Shown here: piece after piece, positions 45,531 through 58,220 of the stretch | How positions within the stretch are numbered: the first letter of the stretch is position 1 | Layout: each line of letters opens with the position of its first letter | NCBI GenBank assembly: GCA_015680685.1 | Contig: MNCI01027521.1 | Span: 1,124-65,123, forward strand | DNA from: Gnetum montanum | Taxonomy: Eukaryota > Streptophyta > Gnetopsida > Gnetales > Gnetaceae | Length of the DNA: 64,000 nucleotides | Direction of reading: 5' to 3' | Notes under the pieces: generated by a model | What the model was told of the DNA's origin: nothing | What the model saw: the letters and a program-made list of their open reading frames with translations, nothing else | Databases searched by the model: none | Translations under genes and position numbers: made by a program

Positions 45531-48500
45531 TCAACTACTATTGTTAACATTGGTAACTTGACTGATTCTATGGAATACTTGTTGCAATGTTGGCTGATTT
45601 ATAACATAGTCCTTGATGCCAAAGACATGCCGTTTAACTTCCAGTTCATGCAAGAGCATCGCCAACTCAGAAAGATTTCTAACTGGGACCTGAAATCTTT
45701 TCTGAATCAAGTTCCCAGCTTGTGGACTGCTATGGTTGTAATTATCATAATGATGTATTTCTTCCTGTGACCGTGGCAAAAGTGAAGATATGAATTCACT
45801 GATTGTTGGCATTTTATCTCTCTGGGCTATGATTAGCAACGAGTACTCTGAACCATAACGTCTCTTCAATTCCTGAGGTGAGGCAAGACATTTAAGTCTA
45901 CCATCAACGAGTATACCTACTCTTTTCCTGGATTTCAGTCGTACAGTAAATATAAGAAAAACTCATCCACGTTGCATGGGCAATATTTTTGACAATTAAA
46001 AAAATACATGGAATAATAATTTGCAAGCTAGAGAGAATAAAAATACAAGGAAAAATGTTAGACAATTACATGAACAATAATTTTCTGTTCCTTACCATTG
46101 CATTTCCTACTGTAAACTAGATCTCTGTTGTGAAAGTAACAAAAAGAAAAAAAAAAAATAAATTTCTTTTGTTCTTACCCAATAGCTTCAGCTTCTTCAA
46201 AGGACTGAGTACATATCAAGGTAGCATGTGTTGTAGGTTGTCCTGCGATCTGTCTCCAGACTTTCTGCTTGCTGATAGTATCAAGTCCTGTTAAAAGAAT
46301 CATTTAATTAGTGCTTGGAGACGGAATTCAAGCATATGAAGTGTGCTGACCTTTGAGAAAAAGCACTCCCTAAGGAAAGAACCAAACTCTGCAGAGAAAT
46401 AGGCATATTTAAATCGGCAAAAGAAGTCTTTTACAAGAATAATGGACCTTCAGGCTTTTTATGGTTCAAAATTTAGAACAGAACTTATTCCCTAATGCCT
46501 CATCACCTGCTTTTCAGAGTTTCAACAGCAAATTATCTTCCAGACAGAAGAATGTCACTTAAAAATATGTTTTAAATGTAAAAATGATTATAATAAAGAA
46601 CTCTGAGCGCAACAAATTGTTCGGAGAATATTACAAGTAATTCAGTGACCAAAACATCCCCAATGTTTACTGGCACCAGGGTACAATAATGTGACTTGCA
46701 AATTTTCGCGTCATAAGGAATATGATTTTGTGGAAGATATCGCTATTTGCATTTTCTTTTCTTTTTGTAAAAAACGGACTCAGTTTTTTACTAGAAGAAC
46801 CATAAGGAATTTACAGAACAAACAGAACAAAGCTGCAGTCTGCCCCTGAACATTCCAAAATTACAACGTTTCAGATACATCAAAAAGCAAAAAATTAAAC
46901 TGGAATCAGTACAGAAAAAATTTCCAGAAAGACTACCAAAAGAAACGACAGTCACCACTTCATGGGAGCCTCTTATATCACTATTGGTACTAAGCCATCA
47001 ACAACAATTCTTTTAACTCATTTTCTCAACAAAGTTAAGTATTCTAACATAAACGATTAGTTTCCATTGATTAGATAATGAAACCGAAGAGTCCAGAATT
47101 AGGTTACACACTAAACAGTCTACCTGAAATACAAACATTGGAACAGATAAAGGAAAATTACCATAAGTTGGTTCATCAAGCAATAGAACAGCTGGGTCAC
47201 CAAGGATTGCGGTAGCAAAAGCAAGTTTTCTATGCGATGATGCTTTGCAGTATCTTATTCTTTTGTCAGCATCCCCTGCATTGAAATGATGACATGATAA
47301 CGACAGCGATACAATAGATGTCACTAGCGATCCAGTAAAAGAACAATTGCTGAAACACATGAAATTTCCAACAGAAAATGTGTGTAGTAGCGGTAATTTT
47401 GTTAATGTTCATAAATATCACCCAGCAAAAAAATGCTTACCCATCAGCTGCAATGCATCCAGCAATGTTCCAACTGCCATATCATAATTTATCAGACCCT
47501 TTAATGCAGCGAACAAATAAAGATGTTCTCTCATTGTCAATGATTGGTACATCAACTGAACAAAATAAGTGAGGCACACCATGTAAGGTTTCTGACAAAT
47601 AAAAATCCAATCAGTTAAAAAACTTAAATGGGATTTCAAGTTTGCAAACCTCGTGCTGGGTGCAAAATCCAATGGTGTTAGTTTGCGGCCAAAAGCTATA
47701 ACGAATACTGTTTCCACATATATAAGCATCTCCAGATGTAATTCTGGTCTGCCTTGCAAGGCAATTGAGCAGTGTACTTTTACCTGCCTTTTCTCCTCCA
47801 AGAAGAACTAATACCTTAAATACAGGAAAAGAGTTTCTTTAACTCATTGCAATATAAATCTCTATATTTTGTTCTGAAAAAACTTGATGTATATTACCTC
47901 TCCTTCCTCAACAGCAAGCCATATATTTTTCAAAGCCGATGATGTTTCATTATCTGCTTTAGGGCTACATGCTCCTCCTGATGTGCTCAATTTCTGATAA
48001 CAGACCAAATTTCTATAGAAGTTCACTAAACAGCAGTAAGAGTAACAGATAAATCTAGGCCATTAGTGAATCTGAAACTGAGACTAATATTTCTTATATC
48101 AACGAAAAGTCCCTATGCATCTATCAGTCAGGATTGATGTAAAAATAACAAGTTTCAAAAGCTTCTTCAATGAAATAAGCTGAGCTGTTCGTTGTAATCT
48201 CCAAAATGGATAGTCAGTCATGCATCTCTATTTATAGCCTGCTTAGGGCTTGGATATGCATAAAATAATTCAAATCTAGATCTGATCAGCAGCGATATCT
48301 GCATATCTAATCAGTAAGCACAAAGTGTTTTTAAAAGATAGATCTAATTGGTAGTGGAGACTTTTTCTGATTAACATTGGCTTTTTATTTTTGCGTTTTA
48401 TCTTCTTTAAGGTATTTTCTATGCAACAGACCCCAATACATATATATAATTAAACTGCCATCACTGCTCAAGGGTTGCAAAAACATATAAGAAGAAAACT

Positions 48501-51500
48501 GTATAATCACAGTAAAAAATCATTTAGACCCCTTGATTTGAGCTGGACATGATGCTTGCAAAGCAAAGTGCACGACTTATGCAGCAAAATACACTACTTG
48601 CAAGAGACAAAGATAAGATAGGAGGAATAAAAAACCTATAAGATCCTTGCTAGTAATTTGGGGTCCAAGAAGAGTTATTGTTACAATCCCTGGAACAAAC
48701 AATGAAACTAAATGATGTTTGCCCAAAAAACAAATCTGCATTTTCACATTTTATGGAAAATTTCACTTTGTTAAGTAGAATTAAAACACAAAATAAAACA
48801 TTGGAAATTTGATGAGAAGACGTACTGCTCTCTGTCACAGAGGCATTACAGTGAGTACTTGTACTGAAAACACTCATTACTAGCACAAGCAGGAACCCAG
48901 TAAGGAAACAAGTTTAAAGCAATCATCCATTGCCTAGAACTGTATTGAAACTTACATCACAGATTTCTGTATTCTCAGTTTCTTATGTCTCCAGAGGTTG
49001 TAGATTATGAGGGATATGGATGCATTGACAGAAGGGAAGATCAACCAAAACCTATTTGTAACCAATAGGGGGGGGGGGGGGGGGTTGGGGGTGGTGCGGT
49101 GATATGTAAAATCGCTTCAACTTGATTACAATGGCGATATAAAAGTCTGATGATGCTTATATGTTACAGCATTTTTCTGGGATAGTGCCTTAACTAGTAA
49201 AACACCATGTGTCACATGCCATCCTTGAAGATGGAAATTTCCTAAGTCCTCTGCAAGCTCTGGACCAATCTTTCTGCAGTAGTTGATTCTGAAAGAAAGC
49301 CTAATAAAATGCTTTGATCCAATCATGTTGAAAGACCAGCTTTCATATTCATTGCCAATTTGGAAGTCATCCTCCATATAACCAAAACATTTACTGCCTA
49401 CAAAATCTACAATATTCTTGTAACCTGCCGCAAGCCATGTTGCCAAAGACAAGATTACTCGAGTATTAAGCCACAAAATGGTATCACTAACGTTGACAAA
49501 ATTATCCTTAGATTACAGATTCCTGCTTTACAAAACTTTGAACCAACTCTTAAGTTTATATGATTAAGGAACTCTCCAATAGGAGACCGCCAGAGGAAAC
49601 CCTTACCCAAATCATCAATCACCAAAAGGAAAGAACAAGACTTGGGAGTTAGAATGGCTCTGAAAGTGCATTATATTATATAGCTGTTGAATCAGCTCTC
49701 TCAGAAATAATAAAAGAAGAAAATAAGAATGAAACATTAAATCTAAAGACTTGACACATTCCATGAAAACGAAGAACAAAATTCATTAAGAGGAAATATC
49801 AAAATTTTAATGCAACCTCATATTTTAGAACACCCAATTATTAATGCTTATAAAACTGTTCATAAAGGTAAGATGCTGAAAAGATTTTCATATAAGCAAA
49901 AGATGGCAATAATAAAAGATGTTGGACCCAATATAATTTTGATCTACAGCCATTGTACAAAGCCTTATAGAATAAATGATTTTGTTCAACAAAAATATGG
50001 TGGACGGTTAGGAGTACTCCAAACCACATATGTTGGTACTGCTTGCAAAACAAATGTGGAACAAGTGAGTTGCTCAATTTACGGCTAAGTTCAATCTTAC
50101 TAAGTTAAAGAAAATGATAGCCACCATCCTTAGCTATGCATTTCCTTGGGGCATTACAGTATTTGAGAAAGCTATGGGGTAACATAAACACTACAATTAA
50201 TTTTTAGCAAGTCTAACGCTTACCTTAAGAGTTGAAATGAAACGACTTTGTAGTGGATCTTTAAAGGTTAGTTGTAGTAGCTCCTACCAACATCCATAAT
50301 TCTAGATTTAATGAAATGAGGTCCATGGAGTATACAACTCTACCAAATATAAAAGTATAAAACTTTCTAGTCCAATACCATTTCGTAGGTTGTTGGATAT
50401 TTGAATGTTAAATCTCGTAGGTAGACACTTAGCATATTTATCTTTACATATGGATTGTATTTCTTCTCCATATACAAATTATAGGAAACTAACCCAAAAA
50501 AGATAGTTGAAGACATCCAACTCAAATATTGTTTTCTTTATAAATTAATTGATTCCTTGTTTATTACTTTCATATTGCTTCCTAGGAAACAAATAAATTT
50601 GGAAATTAGAATCAAACTTTAACTGTCAATTAGTTAGTATTAAAAGATTTCTGTTAAGAATTTACCTATGTAAAATAGGAAAACCAGATGAGGTCACCAT
50701 TCTCAAATATCCAAATATGGGAGTACGTCTAGCATTACTATTTAGAGGGGCCATAATGTCAAGACATTTAAGGAAGTTTTCTTGGGTCAAACTGTGATCA
50801 CAACTTGAATAGGACTTGTCTTTTTGTTGCAATCACCATTATGATTTGTTTCTTCGGATCACAACAGGATTGTAAGGATTATGAGTTATGGTGAGGTCAT
50901 AATGATTGTTGTGATTTGTAGTTTGGTCAAGCATGCAACACGAGTATTTCTTAGGTCATGGTTTGATTGCAACATTCATGGATTGTGGCATGATTGCAGT
51001 GACGTTGTCATATATGTTTTTATTTGATTTTTTTTATTTCAAGTTGGTCATGGCAGTGTGTACAAATTGATTATGACTTGTAATAAGGGTTGCTATAAGC
51101 TCTGCAGATGGTTCCTAATATGGCATGACTTGGTTATGACTTTTTGAGGGCTTACAATGCAGTCATGACAATCTTTGGGGTTGGTTTTTGTGGGCATCAA
51201 TACGTGATTGCAACTTGAACTGGGGTTACAATAAGGTTGTGATGGTGATTTTTGTGATTTTTCTGAAAATTTTGAAATGGTTTTATTAATTGTTGCCGAG
51301 AAATCTTAGGCGTTTGAAGTGATTATAGCAAAAATTTGGAGAAATCCTAGGCAACAGATTGAAGAAAATCCAACCGATGCAAGTAGAAATTCAGTTTCCT
51401 CAAATTGAGGCTTCAAGAGATATCCAAACATTCACTCATGATTCATGCATACAAGTTATGTATTCAAGCCATTCAACCCTGTGCTCAACAATTAAGCCAC

Positions 51501-54500
51501 TGCATGTTTTATATAGACATCATATAGATTTCGAAGTGGTACCCTTTTAATTTAAAGTGAGGTTCATCTAACCCCCTAAATATATATATTTTTTAACTTT
51601 CTAAACATAATAACCATTGAGCCTTCAAAAATAAAGAAGCAATTAATATGTTTTTAAAGTCAACAACCACTAAATTTGTACCCAACTTCTATCTAAACAT
51701 GACCTCTAGAACTTATAAATAAGAAAACTTAGAAAAGTTCAAGTACTTACATGAGACTATATCTTTTGATAAATAACACTCATAGTATATGAGAATATGG
51801 ATGCACTCCTTACACCTATATCAAAAGAAGGATTGAAAATGAAATTATGTTTGTATCCCCTGTTGTTTATTGGCTTAAAGTTGGATGTTTTTATAAAGTA
51901 ACAATTTGATAAATTGATGACGGAATAATCATTGAAGTTGGGGATTTAGATGGGCAAGAGCACAGGAGGGAGCAAAGCAGGGTGACTGGGAGTAGGTGGT
52001 GGTGGCGACTTGGCAGATGGGGAAGTTGGCTTGAGGATGGGCTACAGAGGGAGTAGTGGAGTGGGGATAGATGGGACCAAAGATGGTGGTGGCGGCCTGT
52101 TTGGGCACGTTCAAGGGAGACCAAAAGGGGGCAATGAAGGGGTTGGTGACTTTGGGGTTTTTAAGACTACCTCATCTGCTAAGGCTAATCATTCTACCAA
52201 GGAGGTGGGCTTGACGATGAATGGGACCTCTCGGACTAGTCCTCAGGAAGTTGCCCAGGTAATGCAACAGTACTGGGCTAACATCTAGATGTAGGTTAGG
52301 ACTTTGCTTGTCTCGGTGTTAGTGGAGTCAGTTCTAGGAAAGACTGAGAATAAAACATTGTTGGAGCCATTCTCTTGGTGGGAGTTGGAGGAGGAGTTGG
52401 AGGAGGCATTGGTGTCCATGAGATTGAATTGGCCTCCTAAATCAAATGGGTGGTTGGTTGAGTTTTTTCGGGAATTTGCCGATGTGTTGGGGGGAGAACC
52501 TATTAATTGCCTTCAACCTGATGCTGTAGAGGCAACAGGTCTATCATGAAATCAATTGTTCTAGAATCGTTCTCATACCTAAGGTTGCATAGCCTTCGAA
52601 TCCCTTGCAGTTTCGTGCCATTGGGATGTGCAATACTTTGATTCGAATTTTCACGAAGATGTTAGTGCAGTAGCTTGCTCTGTTGATGCCATGCTTGGTT
52701 GGGAACAACAATGTGGGATTCGTCAAAGAGAGATATCTCCATGATTAGGTAATTTTGCTTCAAGAGGTGATGCATTTGATTCATCATTTTGGGTATCCAA
52801 GTATGTGTATCAAATTGGACATTAAGAAAGCATACTATATTGTTAACTAGGATGCCTTGGCTAACTTTATGGCACACAAAGGGTTTGACCCTAAGTTCAT
52901 TACCCTGTGTATCCAAATTCACGTTTTGGGGGCCTATTTGTTTGATATTGGTGGATGGTTGTAGGGGTTTTCCTCCTCTGGAAGGGAACTGAGACAGAGG
53001 AACCCCCTCTCCCATACTTGTTTATCATCGCTATGGATACACTATAGGCTGAGGGGTTTCGGGGCTGAATGTTGCTGGGATTGATTGCCTGATAGAGCAT
53101 TATGTTGACGACACAATGATATTCTCGTGTGCTTCGGTTCCGCAAGCGTAGGCCATCAACAGGACATTGGAAAGGATGACATAAGAGATTGGGTTGTAGG
53201 TGAATAAAGGAAAATGCATGGTGCATCTGTTCCACAAGTCTAGCTTAGTTAAAGGGAGGATTTTGCAGGTAATGGGGATGCTCACTAGTACAAATCAGGT
53301 GTGTACCTAGGCTTCCCAATTTTTGCTTGGAACCGGAAAGAAACCTAGAGTACTCTTATTTGCAGGTTACAACAAAGGGTTGAACATTGGACCACACGAT
53401 TTTTAACACAAAAAGGCCAAATTCTGCTGGCGAACTCTGTTCTATTTGCTATGTCTAAGTTAACGACGGTGGTTGCACTGCCTCCCATTGTTGTGGTCAA
53501 TAAGGTGGGCCAGATTATTAGAAACTTCATTTGGTCTAGGGAAAAAGGGGTTTTGGGCCCGTTGGGGGGNTATCAAAAGCTTGTTAACCATATTACGTAG
53601 GTGACTCATAATGCTGCCCAATGGATTTAAATTATTAGAGCTAAGTACACTCAGTGGGATGCAGACAGCAGGGATTCACTAATTTGGCAAACTATTTGTG
53701 TGCATGTCACCAATGTGAGCATCTTGGTATGATGGGGAAATCACCCTAGGAAATCATTAAATGGAAATTCTTGACAGTTATGGAATGGTGTACATATGGA
53801 AATGCCTCTTGCTGAAAAAAATCAAAGTGTTTATTTGGCTCATTAATCATAGCGTGTTGCCTATGCAGGCTATTTTGCGGGTCCACGGGGCTCAATATTT
53901 CAGACACTTGTCTAGTATGCATGAGGGAGACGGAGACTGTTCATCATTTTTTATACCGATGTCCTTTTCAGATTGACATTTGGCGATAGCTAGTGTTCTC
54001 CCCTACCCCTAGGTGCACATTTTATGTAGTGACTTGGTGGGTGCGGTTGTGCTTTGGGCTTCTTGGAAAGCTTGAAATAATTTGGTGTTTTGTTCTATGC
54101 AGCTTCCTACTCCAACACAGGTGGTGGTACAAGGGCGTAGATTGTGGCATGCGGTGACTATCAAAATGGGTTAGGTGTCGACGTTTGAGCTAGATCGTGC
54201 AGTGGACCAATGGAATGCAGAGTTGTGGGCGATGATTCAAGACATGGGCTGGGCGGGGGTGTTGAGATTGTTGCAAGGGGACCTAGATCTTGTGGATGAT
54301 GCTTTCTTCTGCAATTGGGCTAGTGATGCAACGACGTTTAGGGGGTCCACATCCCGTTGACAGAAGAGGTGTTGGTGGGTTGGCTAGGAGTGGCAACATC
54401 AAGTGAGGTTATTCTTCCTTAGGGTTGTGGTTTCTAGGATGTGCAGAGTTTTTTTATGAGGGCTATTCCCAAAATTGCTAGTGGATAGGTGCCTAAATCT

Positions 54501-55291
54501 GCCTTGCATCAGATTTGGCAGGAAGCGGTGGAGGTAGTGGACCATTACTTCATCTAGTTAGGCAATGTGTAGAAGTTGTAGGGGGTCCACTTCTCCTTCT
54601 TTAAGTGTTTGAAACTTGGCTGTAGAATTAATTTGCCTAGGTTTTTCCTTGCGGCGCTTCAACTGTAGTGTCGAGGGCACCATTCTGGGTTGATTCTTGC
54701 ACTTTGAAAGTTAGCTAGTCTAGTTGTGCCTAGGCCACTGAGACCAGAGTTGCATTTTCATTTATAGTAGGAGACAGGCAATGCAGGGGAGGGTTGTGGT
54801 TGAGGATGTGGCTAGGGCTGCATCAGGGTTTGAGGTGCGTCAGAGAAGGGGAGGGGTTGGGGGGGTTAGAGGAGTTGGAGCTACAGTATGAGAGGACTGT
54901 TCACAATGCGTTTGAGGTTGCTAATGCTCAGATTCGGTGCTTGGAGCTAGAGAAGGTGCTGTTGGAGGCTGCTAGGGAGGATGAGACTGTGGTGGAGGCT
55001 AAGGTGGCTGAGGAAGTGGTAACGTAGGCTAGACAAGTAGAGAGGTATATTTGGGAGGCTAAATGGGAGGCTCGGGAGTAGGAGTTTTCTTGACAGCTGA
55101 GGATAGCAAAGCGCTAGTTTGTGGAATAGGAAAAAGCGCTTCACCAAACTTGGGACCTGAAAGAGTCAATGCTGTAGGCTACATTGGAAGATTCACTAAG
55201 GTAGTAGGTCCAAGTTGAGTTTTTACAGACGGAGTAGAGTAATGCTCAAAGGGAGCAGGTTGAATAGGAGCAGCATGAGCAAGAGTAGTTT

Positions 55292-55333
<42 letters not shown>

Positions 55334-56679
55334 GGGGGTGGTGCGGTGGGCGGTTTTGGGATGGTCTTGTTGCTAGGTTGGTTCTATGGTGGTTGTTGTT
55401 GGTGTCTAGGTGTGGGGTAACCACACTTGGTTTTTTTTATCTATCATGCGAAAATTCTACTAGTGCCTATAGGCCGTTAAAGGTTTGGGGACATGATGGA
55501 ACATGTTGTGTTGAGGAAGTTTTGGGGATTGGGGTTGTCTCTCCCCTTGTGGGCAGGTGTTGGGGGGTGTGGGTGGTGGGCGTTGGGATTGGGGTTGGGT
55601 GGGCATTGGGGTTGTATTAAGCTGGTATTTTTGGCTTTGTAGTTGTTGTGCAGTTCCCACATTTGTACATATTGTCTCTTATAAATACAATTTTGCCCGA
55701 ACTTTTCACCAAAAACAATTTGATAAACTTTTGGTGGATTTTCTGTTTATGAAAATGAAATTACGTTTTCGACTGATGTATAAGATGTAACTTACATGAC
55801 TCAGGTTAGTTCAATATATCCTTGATTCATGGAGAGCCTGTTGCCGCATATAATCAACTCATTATGTCTAATTTTTTCCCAAGCAATCTAAAAACAACTT
55901 TACACTTCAAAAATAAATTGCAGTAGTAGTTTTGTTCTACTTTTTGCAAATTTTTAATGTATTTCTATACTTAAAGGCTATTGCAGCTTCCTTTGATTAA
56001 TTTTACATTACTAGAAGTTCAGAGCTACATCATAACCATATCGCTTATTTGCATCATGCAAAAGATTTGAGGTGATGGATTATACCCTTCCATAAAAATA
56101 AAAATAAAAAAACAAAATAAAAAATGTAAAAAATTATGTACAGAATCATATAGCCCTTCAAGCAATAATCTTCTCTTTCAGAAACACCCTATCTATCAGA
56201 AGCACACTATCTTGCACAGGAGAGTATTACCTTGCCCAGACCATAGCAGATAAGTAGATCCCTACTTAAATCTTGAAAATCTTCTGCATCATTAAAATCT
56301 GTCAAAGCTGAAATAGAAGCTAGAATCTTTTCTTTCTCAAGTTCAATATCATTGTTCTCTTGCACCTCCTCGGTTGATTGGCTTTCTTCAACATTTTCTG
56401 GCTGCATGTCTCGTAGTTCTGAATTTAGTTTGTATGATTCCATTCTCCAGAGGCATATAAACAAAATTAAGGTTGAAATGATGGCACACAACATACAGAG
56501 GGTTACATGTGTATCCCACTTGAAAAAATAGAGAGCATTTGATATGGAAGATGGTAGAAATCCATTTTCACCCTTAAGCCTCTCAACTGACATTACTATC
56601 AAATGCAGGCTTGAAAGCAATGTGTAAGGAGGATCAACAATAGCAAATGCAACATGCCAAGCAAATGAAGATATTTCAC
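45531..56679 (-). CDS. ABCA-type ABC transporter, last seven exons (5' end missing)
   Basis: Exons in transcription order: 56679-56231, 47993-47898, 47814-47650, 47555-47441, 47275-47162, 46287-46179, 45927-45531. All are GT-AG, phases agree, and there is no stop before the TGA at 45533-45531. Exon 1 encodes the end of the second membrane domain (TLCMLCAIISTLILFICLWR) and an acidic linker. The rest is a nucleotide-binding domain: Walker A GGEKAGKST, Q-loop GFCTQHE, a TMREHLYLFAALKG block typical of ABCA, Walker B VLLLDEPT, and a C-terminal regulatory segment ending NQPTLQQVFHRIS. Two motifs deviate: the signature (YSGGNKRKL in relatives) reads YCKASSHRKL, and the H-loop His is Gln (LICTQSFEEAEAI). 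ABCA proteins move lipids across membranes; the substrate here is unknown. The first membrane half and first ATPase domain must lie beyond 56679, probably outside the window. Confidence 0.8.
49068..49101 (+). repeat. G-run in ABCA intron
   Basis: Seventeen G are followed by TTGGGGGTGGTGCGGTG. The same tail follows the 30-G run in the LINE at 55302. G-quadruplex potential. Confidence 0.8.
49126..49476 (-). other. Unassigned exon-like open frame in ABCA intron
   Basis: A minus-strand frame of 116 codons is open, with a protein-like composition (for example NIVDFVGSKCFGYMEDDFQI and GPELAEDLGNFHLQGWHVTH). It does not match the ABCA fold, and no splice partners were established. It may be a fragment of a captured gene or chance. 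Confidence 0.25.
51914..55713 (+). mobile_element. LINE insertion in ABCA intron, broken, with target duplication
   Basis: AACAATTTGATAAA occurs at 51900-51913 and 55714-55727, a perfect 14-bp target duplication that fixes both ends. Inside, in order: a Gly-rich segment (51930-52290, possibly ORF1-derived), RT blocks (LVEFFREF; MCIKLDIKKAYYIVN; ALANFMAHKGFDPKFITLCI), a zf-RVT relic (ISDTCLVCMRETETVHHFLY, about 53910-53970), then an extension with GWAGVLRLLQGDLDLVDDAF (54245-54305) and a Glu-rich coiled coil (54840-55020), a T13/G30 run (55289-55331) and a GT-rich 3' end. No endonuclease is found. The RT catalytic box is not intact and many frames are broken. It lies antisense to the ABCA gene. 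Confidence 0.85.
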
Positions 56680-57760
56680 CTGAAATTCATGGAATACACA
56701 ACAAAGCATTAAGAGGAAGCGTTTACAGTATAACAAAATGTTTTGATGTCTCCTGGTCGATCTATAGGATCCCAAGAAAACAATGGTTCCCTTTCAAATC
56801 TTACTTCATTAATACTCTTTAATTGTTCAAAAATAAAGGTATAACAAAATGGAAAGTAAACGAAGTGCAGAAGGCAGATATTTAACTCGATGGCAGGTTA
56901 GTGCTACACTGATGTGCAGGAAAAGCTTTACCTAGTTCGGTATTAGTAAATTAAGTGTTAATAAACGGAATCTATATGATTAATAGGTATAATCATTGTT
57001 TATTCTTTCACCCAAAAGGTATCTGATGAGATTAATACCTTATTGGAAATTTAAAAGTGTCATGTCCAAACTGTTCGGGACTGTAATTATAGCACTCTAT
57101 TTTTGTACATGTGACATTGATACCTTATATGTTATGTTTTAATGTCATATAGCGACTTAACACTTGGACATTGAACTTGTTTTTGAAGCACATACACCTT
57201 TAAAGATGTCCCTTATAATTATAAATTAATGTAAGAATTTTAAATTAGGTCATTTAGGCAAATTTATTATGTATTCATAATTTTTATACTTATTTAATAT
57301 TTGAAAATAAAAATTCTACTTTTGGTAGGGGCAAAATATAAAAATATTACTTTTAACATTCATGGTGAGAGTTAGGTGTGCGTGATGATGCTTTTTCAAA
57401 TGCTCATGATGATTTGTATTTTTAAAAAAATATTTATTGCTCTACTTCACATTAAAAGGCAGAAAAGAGGACAAAGGACTTGTTTAAACAGACATGATGC
57501 TCTCTTGGCTGTTTTCATTTTTGCAAAAGTCTACTTATATCCAATTCATTCAAGACATTCCTTGTCCAAGCTAGGTTGCAAGATACCATGAATAAAACAA
57601 AGGGATTTAACAGAATGGGCTGTTTAGTCTTTACGCAATGAGTAAAGTTTTAAGCACAAGTCTTTACCCAAGGCTTAGGGTGTTTGTGAGAGTACATAGT
57701 GGTGGTGTTGCTCTTGCATGCACCTTTTTGCAAAGTGAAAGAGACATTGCTAGTTTAAGA

Positions 57761-57794
<34 letters not shown>

Positions 57795-58220
57795 GGGGGT
57801 GTGGGGGAAGTTGGAAGACTATTCATTAACCAGTTCTCAACCAGGATAATAACAAGAATTTCATTTGCTTTCTGCACACCCATTGTTTTTCACATGGAAG
57901 TCCCGTCATGTATGGTCCCTCATGTTGTTTGTTTTGGTTTGGTTTGAATTTGATGTCTTTTCTATCTTGTTTCATTTTGTCCTCCAGTTGTTGCTTATGA
58001 ACAATTACTAAGAAACTGAGTGTTTTATTATGTCTGAAGACCCAGGGGATCCATTGGACAAAAGATGTGTACACTTCATGAATATAGAGATAGATTCAAT
58101 TATATTACAACACCCTAGGGTTTGTGCTTGCATTTGTGCTGTTTCAGGATCATTGATCTTTTAGGTAATGGTATCTTCTCCTATTTCACTTTCGCTGCAA
58201 TCCTAATGTTTTCACTAACT
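56680..58220. other. Probable ABCA intron sequence, with GA microsatellite
   Basis: No further ABCA exon could be recognised. A GA run lies at about 57763-57796. The sequence is AT-rich with no coding signal. Confidence 0.4.

Noticed and set aside
57826-58074. Missing upstream ABCA exon
   Set aside because: The minus-strand frame has no membrane segment or ABCA motif and no clear splice sites.
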